Assembly (NCBI RefSeq): GCF_023091225.1
Contig: NZ_JAHWXM010000001.1
Location: 1,550,001-1,614,000, forward strand
Length of the DNA stretch: 64,000 nt
Source of the DNA: Microbacterium galbinum
GTDB taxonomy: Bacteria > Actinomycetota > Actinomycetes > Actinomycetales > Microbacteriaceae
Direction of reading: 5' to 3'
The notes below the pieces were generated by a model. That model searched no databases, was not told the DNA's origin, and saw only the letters and a program-made list of their open reading frames with translations. Of this stretch, positions 15,037 through 24,109 are shown one piece after another; within the stretch, counting starts at the first letter, position 1, and each line of letters begins with the position of its first letter. The translations under genes were made by a program, and so were the position numbers.

Positions 15037-16298
15037 TCGACACCTGGAAGTCCGACCTCCGCACCTACGTCACCGAGCACGCGACGCAGATGACCCGCGA
15101 GCCCTCCGGCGTGCTCGCCCACCCGTACACGGTGCCCAGCTCGCCCGACTCCCCCTACTACTCGAACGCGCTGTGGGACTGGGACTCCTGGTTCATCAGC
15201 GTCGTGCTCGGCCAGGTCGAGCTCGAGACCGGCGAGGCGGGACGCTTCGGCCCCTACGAGGAGGGCACGATCCGCAACTTCCTCGACCACACCGACGCCG
15301 ACGGCGTGATGCCGCTGCTGCTCAAGCCCGAGGGTCCGCTGCTGCACGGCGACCCCTCGCGCGCCGCCGGGTTCTCGCAGAACATGCACAAGCCGATCAT
15401 CGCCCAGCAGGCCGCACTGCTCAGCCGTCGCCGGGGCAGCGCCGAGTGGATCAGTGACGGTATCCCGGTGATCCAGTCGTTCCTCGAGCGCTACCTCGAG
15501 AGCCACATCCACGCCGAGACGGGCCTGGCGTATTGGCAGACCGATTTCGCGATCGGCGTCGACAACGATCCCTCGGTCTACTACCGCCCCGACCGCAGCA
15601 CGGCCTCGATCTACCTGAACTCGCTGCTCTACCGCGAACTGCTCGCCTTCGGGTCGCTGCTCGAAGACCTCGACCGGCTGCCCGAGGCGAACCGCTGGCG
15701 CGGACGCGCGCAGGACCTCGCCGATGCGATCAACACGCACCTGTGGGACGAGCGCGACGGCACCTACTACAGCGCCGACCTGGCCTTCCGCGAGATCGAC
15801 GGCGACGACTGGCTGCACAGCGGCGCTCCGCGATCGTGGTCGGCGCTGCTGCTGCGGGTCGACAACTGGTCGAGCTTCCTGCCGCTGTGGGCGGGGTTCG
15901 CGTCGCAGGAGCAGGCCGAGCGGATGCGCGAGCGCCTGCAGGACACTCGCACGTTCCGGGCGAACTTCGGGGTGCGCACCCTGTCGCGCCTCGAGAAGCC
16001 TTACAACCTGCGTGCTTCGAACAACCCCTCCAACTGGCTCGGACCGGTGTGGGGCATCAGCAACTACCTCATCTTCCGAGGCCTCGAGAAGTACGGCTTC
16101 GCCGACGACGCCCGCGAGCTCGCGGAGCAGACCGTCGAGCTGTTCGGTCGAGACCTCGCCACGACAGGATGCCTGCACGAGTTCTACAACCCCGACACCG
16201 GGGAGGCGATCATGACGCGCAACTTCCAGAACTGGAACTTCCTCGTGCTCAACCTCATCGCGTACCTCGACGGACGCCCGGTCGTCGCGGAGTTCTGA
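15033..16298 (+). CDS. MGH1-like glycoside hydrolase (GH63-type alpha/alpha barrel)
   Basis: A 421-residue protein of the (alpha/alpha)6 type related to mannosylglycerate hydrolase and GH63 enzymes. The family pattern is seen in NALWDWDSWF (residues 45-54), the acidic loops after it, and NPSNWLGPVWGISNYLI near the C terminus. No signal peptide is visible, so it probably acts in the cytoplasm on imported oligosaccharides. Its ATG overlaps the apnL stop (ATGA), so both proteins are made together, which suggests a substrate linked to apiose. Exact substrate cannot be read from sequence. The gene meets the convergent lacI pair with only 22 bases between. Confidence 0.75.
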   Translation: MIDTWKSDLRTYVTEHATQMTREPSGVLAHPYTVPSSPDSPYYSNALWDWDSWFISVVLGQVELETGEAGRFGPYEEGTIRNFLDHTDADGVMPLLLKPEGPLLHGDPSRAAGFSQNMHKPIIAQQAALLSRRRGSAEWISDGIPVIQSFLERYLESHIHAETGLAYWQTDFAIGVDNDPSVYYRPDRSTASIYLNSLLYRELLAFGSLLEDLDRLPEANRWRGRAQDLADAINTHLWDERDGTYYSADLAFREIDGDDWLHSGAPRSWSALLLRVDNWSSFLPLWAGFASQEQAERMRERLQDTRTFRANFGVRTLSRLEKPYNLRASNNPSNWLGPVWGISNYLIFRGLEKYGFADDARELAEQTVELFGRDLATTGCLHEFYNPDTGEAIMTRNFQNWNFLVLNLIAYLDGRPVVAEF

Positions 16299-16320
16299 GG
16301 CCGCGCGGGCGGGCCAGGGC

Positions 16321-17325
16321 TCAGGCCGTCGAGGCGCGCGCGACGAGTTCGGGCTGGAACACGATGTGCTCGGGCGCACGGCCCGGGTCGTCGGCGCTCT
16401 CGAGCAGCAGGCGCATCGCCGTCTCGCCCATGAGGTTGCTCGGTTGCCGCACCGACGAGAGGGGCACGGCCGCAGCCGCCGCGAAGTCGATGTCGTCGAA
16501 GCCGATCAGAGCGACGTCCTGGGGCACGCGGATGCCGTTCGTCAGCAGTCCCTGCAGCACCCCGAGCGCCACGAGGTCGTTGGCGCAGAAGATCGCGTCG
16601 GGGCGTTCCGACGCCGCGAGTGCGGCGACCTGATCGCCCGCGAGACGACCGGCGTCGACCGTCGACGCCACCGAGGGAAGCGTGTCGAGCACGGCGCCGG
16701 GCACCCCCGCGATCGCGCGGCGTGCACCGCCGAGGCGGTCTTCCACCTGACGCATGTCGAGGGGGCCGCCGGCGAAGAGGATGCGACGACGACCGGTGTC
16801 GAGCAGGTGGCGAGCCGCGAGGTACCCGCCGGTCTCGTCGTCGACCGAGACGCTGCTGAACGAGTCGTCGGCGCCGCGCCGGTCGACGAGCACGGCGGGG
16901 ATGCCCCGGTCGCGCATCCGGCGCAGGCGCGGTCCCGCCTCCTGATAGGGCGAGAGCAGGATGCCGCGCACGCGCTGCTGCTCGAAGAGGTCGATGTGCC
17001 GGGCCTCCTGCGCGACGTCCTCGTCACTGTTGGCGAGCACGACCGAGAGTCCGTGTCGGGCGGCTTCGCGCTCGGCGCCGCGGGCGAGCTCGGTGAAGAA
17101 CGGGTTGCGCACGTCGAGCACCACCAGGCCGACCATCAGACTGTGCCCCGCGCGCAGTTGACGGGCGGCGTCGTTGCGCACGTACCCGAGCTCGGCGATC
17201 GCCTCGTGCACGCGCCGGACGGAGTCCTCTTTGACGCGGTCGACGTGGTTGAGCACGTTCGAGACGGTGCCCACCGACACCCCGGCGCGGTCGGCGACGT
17301 CGCGGATGCTCGCGGCCACGGTCAT
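16321..17325 (-). CDS. LacI-family transcriptional regulator 1
   Basis: A 334-residue sugar-responsive repressor. The N-terminal helix-turn-helix is ASIRDVADRAGVSVGTVSN with a hinge (VNVLNHVDRV-type region) before a periplasmic-binding-protein-like sensor domain (about 60-334, including IFCANDLVALGVLQGL and VALIGFDDIDFA). The ATG at 17325 overlaps the stop of the second LacI gene, so both are transcribed together. It probably binds the TGAAACG-type operators found around the locus. Which sugar it senses is unknown. Confidence 0.85.
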   Translation of the reverse strand: MTVAASIRDVADRAGVSVGTVSNVLNHVDRVKEDSVRRVHEAIAELGYVRNDAARQLRAGHSLMVGLVVLDVRNPFFTELARGAEREAARHGLSVVLANSDEDVAQEARHIDLFEQQRVRGILLSPYQEAGPRLRRMRDRGIPAVLVDRRGADDSFSSVSVDDETGGYLAARHLLDTGRRRILFAGGPLDMRQVEDRLGGARRAIAGVPGAVLDTLPSVASTVDAGRLAGDQVAALAASERPDAIFCANDLVALGVLQGLLTNGIRVPQDVALIGFDDIDFAAAAAVPLSSVRQPSNLMGETAMRLLLESADDPGRAPEHIVFQPELVARASTA

Positions 17326-18329
17326 GCCCTCCCGGTGCTCGCGCGCACCACGAGCTGGGGTTCGAACATCCGATGCGGCGCGGCGATCGCGTTGCCGCCG
17401 ATCGCATCGAAGAGCAGGTCGACCACGGCGATGCCGAAGCCGTCGTGGCGGCCCATGACGCTCGTGAGCGGGATGAGCGAGGCCTCCGCGAACTCGATGT
17501 CGTCGTAGCCGACGATCGCGGTCTGCCGCGGAACCTCGACCCCGCCGGCGACGAGCGCGTTCATGATGCCGAGCGCGAGGAGGTCGTTCGCGGCGAAGAT
17601 GCCATCGGGCATCATGTCCGACGGGCGCGAGAGCAGCGCCGCTCCGATCCGCTTGCCGCCGCGCACCGTGCGATCGGGCTCGTCCATCACCTCGAGCGTC
17701 GCCGCCCCGAACTCGCGCACGACCTCTCCCGCACCGGCCAGACGCCCCGAGACCTGCGGGATGTCGAGCGGGCCACCGACGAACAGCAGGCGACGGCATC
17801 CGACCTCGATCAGGTGCTGCATCGCCTGGCGCCCGCCCGAGACCTCGTCGAGCGAGACGGAGGGCTGCTCGTCGGACTGCCCGCGCTGGCCGACCAGCAC
17901 CGAGGGCGTGCCGCGACGGCGCACCTGCGCGAGGCGGTCTTCAACGGGCAGGTGCGACGACATGAGCAATCCCTGCACGCGGTACTGCTCGAAGAGCTGG
18001 ATGTAGTCGTTCTCGCGGTCGCGGCTTCGGTGAGAGTTGGCGAGGAACACGGTGAAGCCGAGCTCGCTGGCGCGCAGCTCGACGCTCTCGGCGATCTCGG
18101 CGAAGTACGGGTTGCTCACGTCGGGCGCGATGTAGCCGATCGCACTGCTCACCCCGAGGCGCAACTGCCGACCGGCGTTGCTGGGCACGAACCCGAGCGA
18201 GTCGATCGCGGCGCGGATGCGCTCGGCCTTGTCGGCCGAGACGCGGTCGGGGTGGTTGAGGTAGTTCGACACGGTACCCACGGCCACACCCGCGAGCACC
18301 GCCACGTCACGGATTCCGACTCGGGCCAT
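17322..18329 (-). CDS. LacI-family transcriptional regulator 2
   Basis: A 335-residue LacI repressor. Its recognition helix (AVGTVSNYLNHPDRV) is very similar to that of the adjacent regulator, while the sensor domain differs more. That suggests shared or overlapping operators with different inducers. AAGGAGG precedes the ATG at 18329. The pair lies between the apnL/GH63-like unit and the GH3 gene, all of which have the same operator type nearby. Likely represses this locus until a plant sugar is present. Confidence 0.85.
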   Translation of the reverse strand: MARVGIRDVAVLAGVAVGTVSNYLNHPDRVSADKAERIRAAIDSLGFVPSNAGRQLRLGVSSAIGYIAPDVSNPYFAEIAESVELRASELGFTVFLANSHRSRDRENDYIQLFEQYRVQGLLMSSHLPVEDRLAQVRRRGTPSVLVGQRGQSDEQPSVSLDEVSGGRQAMQHLIEVGCRRLLFVGGPLDIPQVSGRLAGAGEVVREFGAATLEVMDEPDRTVRGGKRIGAALLSRPSDMMPDGIFAANDLLALGIMNALVAGGVEVPRQTAIVGYDDIEFAEASLIPLTSVMGRHDGFGIAVVDLLFDAIGGNAIAAPHRMFEPQLVVRASTGRA

Positions 18330-18409
18330 GCGCGGCCTCCTTCGGCTCGGTGATCGATCAGTCACTTTACCGGCTCCTCTGCGACGCACCCGGAGCGGCA
18401 CACGCACGC

Positions 18410-20707
18410 TCAGCCACGGCGTTCCCAGACCGGTTCGTCGGCGATCGCGTCGACGCGCTGCACGTCTCCGATCAGGTCGATCTCGATGGCCTGCCCCTCG
18501 TCCGCGGCATCCGCGGCCACCCGTAGCACGATGCGACCGGGTTCGACGATGCGATGCCCCGCGACACCGGTGAAGGCGAAGGCGGCAGCGGGGATTCGCA
18601 CCCGCCACGTCTGCGCCTCCCCCGGGGCCAACCGCACCTTGTGGAACGCGACGAGCTGGCGGAGAGGACGCACGACCTGCGCCGCCGGGTCGCTCGCGTA
18701 GACCTGCAGCACGTCGGCTCCCTCGCGGTCGCCCGCGTTGCGCACCGTGACCTCGGCCTCGACGACGCCGTCGACGGCGACCCGGGTCTCTGCGACGCTC
18801 AGTCCGTCTCGCACGAAGGTCGTGTACCCGAGGCCGTGGCCGAACGGATGCCGCGGCGTCGGGTCGGCCGAGCTGACGCCGGTGAGCGATCCGAGCTTCG
18901 GGGCGAGGTAGCTGCCCGGCTGCGGGGTGCCCGGCCGGGGCATCTGCACGGGGAGACGGCCCGAGGGCGAGGTGACCCCGAGGAGAGCATCCGCGATGGC
19001 CGGCCCGCCCTCCTGCCCGGGGAAGAACGCCTGCACGACGGCCGCGCAGCGGTCGGCGGCGGCGCCGAGCGCGTAGGGGCGACCGGTCAGCAGCACGAGC
19101 ACGACCGGACGACCGGTCTCGACGAGCGCGTGGAGCAGCTGCTCCTGCACCCCGGGCAGACTCAGGTCCTCGCGGTCGCAGCCCTCGCCCGACGTGCCGC
19201 GTCCGAACATCCCGGAGTCGTCGCCCATCACCGCCACGACCACGTCCGCGGCGAGCGCGACCGCGACCGCCGCGTCGATCCCGGAGACGTCGTCGTCCAT
19301 GACGGCGCAGCCCTCGACGACATCGACCTCACCCGGCCAGCGCCCGCGCAGCGCCTCGGCGACCGTGGGCGCGGCGATCAGCGTATCGACCTCGGGATGC
19401 CGGGGCAGCACGTGCTTCACGAAGGAGTAGCACCCGAACACCGCCCCGAAGCGGTCGGCGTTCGGACCGACGACGGCGAGCCGTGGGGTGCGCCCTGCAT
19501 CGAGCGGCAGAACACCGTCGTTCTGGAGCAGCACGATCGAGGCATCCGCCATCTCGCGCGCGAGCGCGCGATTGGCCGCGGAGTCGAGGTCGACGGTCGC
19601 ATCGCCCTCGGGTGCGGCCGGCTCCAGCAACCCCAGATCGCGCTTCTGCCGCAGCACGCGGCGCAGAGCGCGGTCGACGAGCGACTCGTCGATCCGCCCG
19701 CTCTCGACCGCGGCGACGAGCGGCGCGAGGTAGTCGGAGCCGGTGGGGAGTTCGACGTCGATGCCGGCCGAGAGCGCGAGCACCGCCGCGTCTTCGCCAT
19801 CGGCGGCGACCCCGTGCATCGTCTCGAGGAACCGCACGGCGAAGTAGTCGGCGACCACGGTGCCGTCGAAGCCCCAGCGGTCGCGCAGGATGCCGGTGAG
19901 CAGGTCGGCGGATGCCGCGGCCGGAACCCCGTCGACGTCGTTGTAGGCGTTCATGACCGAGCGGGCCCCCGCGCGGATCGCCCGCTCGAACGGCGGCAGG
20001 TGGACATCGGCGAGTTCGCGCAAACCGACCGAGACCGGCGCGTGATTGCGGCCCGCCCGCGACCCCGAGTACCCGGCGAAGTGCTTGAGCGTGGCGACCA
20101 CCCCCGCCGATTCGAGGCCGCGCACGTAGGCACTGCCCACGACGCCGACCGTGAACGGGTCTTCGGCGATGCACTCCTCGACGCGTCCCCAACGGGCGTC
20201 GCGCACGACGTCGAGCACGGGGCCGAGCCCCTGATGCACGCCGAGCGCGCGCAGGTCCTCGCCGATCCGCCGGCTGAGACGTTCGGTGAGCGCCGGGTCG
20301 AACGCGGCGCCCCAGGCCAGCGGGGTCGGGTAGGTCGTCGCTCCCCAGGCGAGGACGCCGGTGAGGCACTCCTCGTGCACGAGAGCGCGGATGCCGGTGC
20401 GCTCGGTGAGAGCACTCTGGCGGCGGCGCAGCTCGGCGGTGCCCGCCTCGACCGTGATCGGCGTGGTTCCCCAGTGACGCGTGAGCTGGCCGAGGCCGTG
20501 CGCGGCGAACTCCTCGACGTGCATGCCGTCGGCGATCAGCTGATCCTGCATCGGGGCGGCGTTGTCGTCGCGGCGGGCGCCGGCCCACAGCCCCACCAGC
20601 TGGGCCGTCTTCTGCGCGAGCGTCATCTCGGCGATGAGTCGATCGACCGCGTCGTCGACGACCACCTCGTCGTCGACCGCGGCTGATTGTGACGTTTCAA
20701 TGCTCAT
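18410..20707 (-). CDS. Glycoside hydrolase family 3 enzyme
   Basis: A 765-residue GH3 enzyme. It has an N-terminal TIM-barrel-like domain (VDRLIAEMTLAQKTAQLVG), a nucleophile Asp287 in GTVVADYFAV, the KHFAGYSGS motif typical of the active site, a second alpha/beta domain (about 400-600) and a C-terminal fibronectin-III-like domain (EVTVRNAGDREGADVLQVY). No signal peptide, so cytoplasmic. The ATG at 20707 follows AAGGATG; an in-frame ATG at 20725 lacks a site. GH3 members cleave beta-glucosides, beta-xylosides or alpha-arabinosides; specificity is not readable. It is divergent from the sugar importer. Confidence 0.88.
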   Translation of the reverse strand: MSIETSQSAAVDDEVVVDDAVDRLIAEMTLAQKTAQLVGLWAGARRDDNAAPMQDQLIADGMHVEEFAAHGLGQLTRHWGTTPITVEAGTAELRRRQSALTERTGIRALVHEECLTGVLAWGATTYPTPLAWGAAFDPALTERLSRRIGEDLRALGVHQGLGPVLDVVRDARWGRVEECIAEDPFTVGVVGSAYVRGLESAGVVATLKHFAGYSGSRAGRNHAPVSVGLRELADVHLPPFERAIRAGARSVMNAYNDVDGVPAAASADLLTGILRDRWGFDGTVVADYFAVRFLETMHGVAADGEDAAVLALSAGIDVELPTGSDYLAPLVAAVESGRIDESLVDRALRRVLRQKRDLGLLEPAAPEGDATVDLDSAANRALAREMADASIVLLQNDGVLPLDAGRTPRLAVVGPNADRFGAVFGCYSFVKHVLPRHPEVDTLIAAPTVAEALRGRWPGEVDVVEGCAVMDDDVSGIDAAVAVALAADVVVAVMGDDSGMFGRGTSGEGCDREDLSLPGVQEQLLHALVETGRPVVLVLLTGRPYALGAAADRCAAVVQAFFPGQEGGPAIADALLGVTSPSGRLPVQMPRPGTPQPGSYLAPKLGSLTGVSSADPTPRHPFGHGLGYTTFVRDGLSVAETRVAVDGVVEAEVTVRNAGDREGADVLQVYASDPAAQVVRPLRQLVAFHKVRLAPGEAQTWRVRIPAAAFAFTGVAGHRIVEPGRIVLRVAADAADEGQAIEIDLIGDVQRVDAIADEPVWERRG
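20687..20700. promoter_or_regulatory. LacI-type operator inside the GH3 start region
   Basis: TTGTGACGTTTCAA on the plus strand (TTGAAACGTCACAA on the minus strand) is identical in sequence to the site at 26228. It lies over codons 3-7 of the GH3 gene, so it could act as a roadblock to GH3 transcription or loop with the site at 20810. Confidence 0.55.
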
Positions 20708-20775
20708 GGATTCATCCTTGCGCATCCGCCCGACGGCCGCCGAACTTCCTCACCGCGCCTCAGAACAGTTTTCGT

Positions 20776-20804
20776 TTGACAGGCCACAGATCTCCCCCTA
20801 ACAT
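20776..20804 (+). promoter_or_regulatory. Promoter of the ABC sugar importer
   Basis: TTGACA (20776-20781) and TAACAT (20799-20804) are separated by exactly 17 bases, close to the vegetative sigma consensus. The LacI-type operator follows five bases downstream. Confidence 0.75.
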
Positions 20805-20809
20805 CAGTT

Positions 20810-20823
20810 TTGAAACGTCTCAA
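20810..20823. promoter_or_regulatory. LacI-type operator at the importer promoter
   Basis: TTGAAACGTCTCAA starts six bases after the -10 box, over the expected transcription start. Repression by one of the two LacI proteins is the natural reading. Confidence 0.7.
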
Positions 20824-20852
20824 TAACGAGATATCACTTTCAAGGAGGAAAT

Positions 20853-22154
20853 GTGTTCACAGCAGAACGGCGGCGCCTTCGCAAGCCGCTCCTCAGCGTT
20901 GCCGCTCTGGCCAGCGCCGGGGTTCTCATCCTCTCCGGCTGCGCCGGTGACAGCGGATCGGGTGCGACCACCTTCGAGTTCCTGAAGAACTCCGAGAACA
21001 CCACCACGCAGCCGGTGCTAGAAGCCCTCGCCGGCGACCAGTGCGCCGCCGAAGAAGAGGCTATGCCCCTCGAGTTCAACTCGGCACCGCAGGCCGACCT
21101 CGACGCCCAGGTGCAGCTGCTCGCCACGCAGGACGAACTGCCCCCGATCTTCTCCGCCGGCGGCAACCCCTCCGAGGGCGCGAAGCTCGCCAAGGGCGGC
21201 TACCTCGTCGACTTCGACGAGAAGCTGACCGAGCTCGGCGTGCGCGACAAGATCGCCGAAGGCGCCGTGTCGACCATCAAGAAGCTCTACGGCGGCGAGT
21301 TCAACTTCCTGCCGTTCCAGTACAACATCGAGGGCATCTGGTACAACAAGCAGATCTTCGAGGAGCAGGGCTGGGACGTCCCCGAGAGCTGGGACGACCT
21401 CACCACCATCGCCGCCGAGGCCAAGGCCGCGGGCTACACGCCGTTCACGGCATCCGGCGAGCAGGGCTGGCCCATCACCCGCCTCATCTCGAGCTACCTC
21501 TTCCGCTCGGTCGGTGACGACGCGCTCGAGAAGGTCGCGTCCGGCGACGCCAAGCTGACCGACCCCGAGTACGTGGCCGCCGCGCAGGCGATCGCCGACC
21601 TCGGCGCCGAAGGCTACTTCGACGCGAACGTCACCTCGCTCGACATCGACAGCTCCTACAACGAGTTCCTCACGGGCAAGGCCGCCATGATCTACATGGG
21701 CAGCTGGATCCTCGGCAACATCAACGGAGACGGCAACCAGATCGGCGCCGACAACGTCGGGTTCTTCAACTTCCCGGCCGTCGAGGGTGGCAAGGGCACG
21801 CCCGACGCCTACCCGTCGAACGTCGGCCTGCCGGCCACGATGAGCAACGCCGCCTACAACGAGGGCACCGGCGCCTGGCTCGGCTGCATCGCCGAGAACT
21901 ACGGCAACGAGGCGCTCGAGCAGGGCCAGATCACCGGCTTCATCGCCGACGACGCCGACGTCGAGCTGCCCGCGATCTCGCAGACGATCGCCGACGAGAT
22001 CTCCACCAGCACCGACAGCGTGCTGTGGTTCGAGGCGCTCTTCAACGCGAAGGCGAGCAACATCTCGTCGACCAACGCCGCGCTGCTCGTCACGGGCCAG
22101 CTCACGGCCGAGGAGTTCATGACCCTCGTCCAGGACGCTCTCGACGCCGGTTGA
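20853..22154 (+). CDS. ABC sugar transporter substrate-binding lipoprotein
   Basis: A 433-residue binding protein of the carbohydrate uptake (CUT1) type. The lead peptide ends in the lipobox LILSGCAG with Cys30 as the lipidated residue, so it is anchored outside the membrane. The body shows typical features such as GIWYNKQIFEEQGWDVPESW and a GKAAMIYMGSW segment. The GTG at 20853 has AAGGAGGAAAT in front. Downstream permeases follow after a stable hairpin. No ATPase gene is present; a shared MsiK-type ATPase elsewhere is the usual actinobacterial solution. Confidence 0.9.
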   Translation: MFTAERRRLRKPLLSVAALASAGVLILSGCAGDSGSGATTFEFLKNSENTTTQPVLEALAGDQCAAEEEAMPLEFNSAPQADLDAQVQLLATQDELPPIFSAGGNPSEGAKLAKGGYLVDFDEKLTELGVRDKIAEGAVSTIKKLYGGEFNFLPFQYNIEGIWYNKQIFEEQGWDVPESWDDLTTIAAEAKAAGYTPFTASGEQGWPITRLISSYLFRSVGDDALEKVASGDAKLTDPEYVAAAQAIADLGAEGYFDANVTSLDIDSSYNEFLTGKAAMIYMGSWILGNINGDGNQIGADNVGFFNFPAVEGGKGTPDAYPSNVGLPATMSNAAYNEGTGAWLGCIAENYGNEALEQGQITGFIADDADVELPAISQTIADEISTSTDSVLWFEALFNAKASNISSTNAALLVTGQLTAEEFMTLVQDALDAG

Positions 22155-22159
22155 TCCGC

Positions 22160-22200
22160 ACCGGCTCCGCGCACTCGTACCCGGAGTGCGCGGAGCCGGT
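22160..22200 (+). terminator. Perfect 17-bp intercistronic hairpin
   Basis: ACCGGCTCCGCGCACTC (22160-22176) pairs with GAGTGCGCGGAGCCGGT (22184-22200) with a 7-base loop, then TCTCTCG. Placed between binding protein and permease genes, such stems usually attenuate read-through or protect the upstream message, giving excess binding protein. Confidence 0.75.
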
Positions 22201-22241
22201 TCTCTCGTCTCACCCCCTCTACACCCGAAAGGCCGCCACGC

Positions 22242-23123
22242 ATGAAGTCCGTCCTCGGCGACCGGAAGACGATCCTGCTGCTGCTCCTGCCGGCACTGGT
22301 CATCTATACGCTCATCACCATCGTCCCCGTGCTCTGGTCGTTCGGCCTCACGTTCTTCACCGGCAGCATCCTCGAAGGCTTCGAGTTCAACGGCATCGAG
22401 AACTTCCAGCGGCTCTTCTCCGACCAGTACGTCGCCGACGCCTTCTGGTTCACGATCCGCTACGCGCTGCTGACCACCCTGTTCCAGGTCGTGCTCGGCT
22501 TCGGACTCGCGCTGCTCTACCACTTCGTGCTCCGCCGCTCCTCGGTCATCGTCCGCACTCTGGTGTTCTTCCCCGTCGTGCTCCCGACCGTCGCGATCGG
22601 CATCCTGTACCAGAAGCTCTTCCAGTCGGCCCCCGGCGACGGCCTCGTCAACGAGCTGCTCGTGAACGTCGGCCTCAGCAACATCGACTGGCTCGGCGAC
22701 GGCGCGACCGCGTTCGTCGTCATCGTCATCATGGACGTCTGGCGCTCCGCCGGCTTCTACGGCATCCTCGTCTTCTCCGGCCTGCTCGACATCCCCGACG
22801 AGATCATCGAGTCGGCCCGTCTCGACGGCGCGAAGTCGTTCAGCCTCTTCCGCTACATCGTGCTCCCGATGTCGCTGCCGATCCTCTTCGCCTCGATGAT
22901 CTTCAGCATCAACGGCACGATCAAGGTCTTCGACTCGGTCTTCGCCCTCACCGGCGGCGGCCCCGGCAACGCGACCACGCCGCTGACGATGTACATGTAC
23001 CGCACGGCGTTCCAGTACAGCGACTTCGGCTACGGCTCGACCGTCGCCCTCGTGCTCACGATCATGTGTCTGCTGATCACGCTCGTCATCTTCCGCTCGT
23101 CGCGTCGCGACAACACCGTCTGA
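22242..23123 (+). CDS. ABC sugar transporter permease 1
   Basis: A 293-residue inner-membrane permease with six hydrophobic segments. The EAA-type loop IESARLDGAKSFSLFRYIVL contacts the ATPase. It belongs to the MalF-like CUT1 group. The ATG follows the hairpin by about 40 bases with GAAAGG upstream. It pairs with the next permease. Confidence 0.9.
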   Translation: MKSVLGDRKTILLLLLPALVIYTLITIVPVLWSFGLTFFTGSILEGFEFNGIENFQRLFSDQYVADAFWFTIRYALLTTLFQVVLGFGLALLYHFVLRRSSVIVRTLVFFPVVLPTVAIGILYQKLFQSAPGDGLVNELLVNVGLSNIDWLGDGATAFVVIVIMDVWRSAGFYGILVFSGLLDIPDEIIESARLDGAKSFSLFRYIVLPMSLPILFASMIFSINGTIKVFDSVFALTGGGPGNATTPLTMYMYRTAFQYSDFGYGSTVALVLTIMCLLITLVIFRSSRRDNTV

Positions 23124-23133
23124 GGACAGCATC

Positions 23134-24042
23134 ATGACCACCACACTCGACACGACGGCCGTTCCCAGCGCGAAGGCGTTCGTCCCGCACCGCCGCGGTC
23201 CCGCAGCGATCGCCCTCGGCATCCTGCGCAAGATCCCGACCTGGCTGACCATCGCGGTGCTCGTCATCGTGACGGCCTACCCGCTGTTCTGGATGTTCAT
23301 CAACTCGCTGAAGTCGAACAACGAGTTCCTCAACAACCCCTCGTACACGCTCCCCGAGAACTGGCGATGGGACAACTACGCCGTCGCCTGGGAGACCGGC
23401 AACCTCGCCACCACGATCACGAACTCGCTGATCGTCACGGTGCCGTCGCTCGTGTTCATCGTGCTGCTCGGCACGGCGGCGGGCTACGCGCTCGAGATCA
23501 TGGTCTTCAAGGGCCGCGCCTCGGTGCTGCTGCTGTTCCTGGCGGGCATCATGATCCCCGGGCAGATGATCATCCTGCCGCTGTTCAACGCCTTCTCGAA
23601 GATGGGCCTCAGCGGCTCGTACCTGCCGATGATCCTCATCTACGTCGCGGGCGGCCTTCCGCTCACGGTGTTCATGATGGCGACGTACTTCCGCGCGATC
23701 CCCCGCGAGATCTTCGAAGCCGCGACGATCGACGGCGCCTCGATGCTGCGTTCGTTCTTCGCGATCGGCCTGCCGATGATGAAGAACGCGATCTTCACGG
23801 TCGCGATCGTGCAGTTCTTCCTCATCTGGAACGACCTGCTCATCGCCCTCGTCTTCGGCGGCAAGAGGAGCCTCAACACGATCCAGGTCGGGCTCCTCAA
23901 CTTCTCGGGCGAATACGGCGCGATCAACTACGGCCCGCTGTTCGCCGCGATCTGCGTGACGGTGTTCGGCATCCTGATCATGTACCTCTTCCTCAACCAG
24001 CGCATCATGAAGGGCCTCGCGGCCGGCGCGGTCAAGGGCTGA
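23134..24042 (+). CDS. ABC sugar transporter permease 2
   Basis: A 302-residue MalG-like permease with six hydrophobic segments. The EAA loop is IFEAATIDGASMLRSFFAIG and the C terminus is GLAAGAVKG, as usual for this partner. The gene starts ten bases after permease 1 ends and is followed by a strong terminator, so the importer operon has three genes. Confidence 0.9.
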   Translation: MTTTLDTTAVPSAKAFVPHRRGPAAIALGILRKIPTWLTIAVLVIVTAYPLFWMFINSLKSNNEFLNNPSYTLPENWRWDNYAVAWETGNLATTITNSLIVTVPSLVFIVLLGTAAGYALEIMVFKGRASVLLLFLAGIMIPGQMIILPLFNAFSKMGLSGSYLPMILIYVAGGLPLTVFMMATYFRAIPREIFEAATIDGASMLRSFFAIGLPMMKNAIFTVAIVQFFLIWNDLLIALVFGGKRSLNTIQVGLLNFSGEYGAINYGPLFAAICVTVFGILIMYLFLNQRIMKGLAAGAVKG

Positions 24043-24058
24043 GACCCGCGACGACGAA

Positions 24059-24089
24059 GGGGGCGGATGCTGCGGCATCCGCCCCCTTT
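24059..24089 (+). terminator. Rho-independent terminator of the importer operon
   Basis: GGGGGCGGATGC (24059-24070) pairs with GCATCCGCCCCC (24075-24086) with a 4-base loop, followed by TTT. Confidence 0.88.
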
Positions 24090-24109
24090 CGCGTCCCCGT
24101 CCGGGTGGT

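Noticed and set aside
21018..23267. A 749-codon frame antisense to the ABC importer
   Set aside because: It is a shadow of GC-rich third positions in the binding protein and permease genes, which have clear domains on the plus strand.
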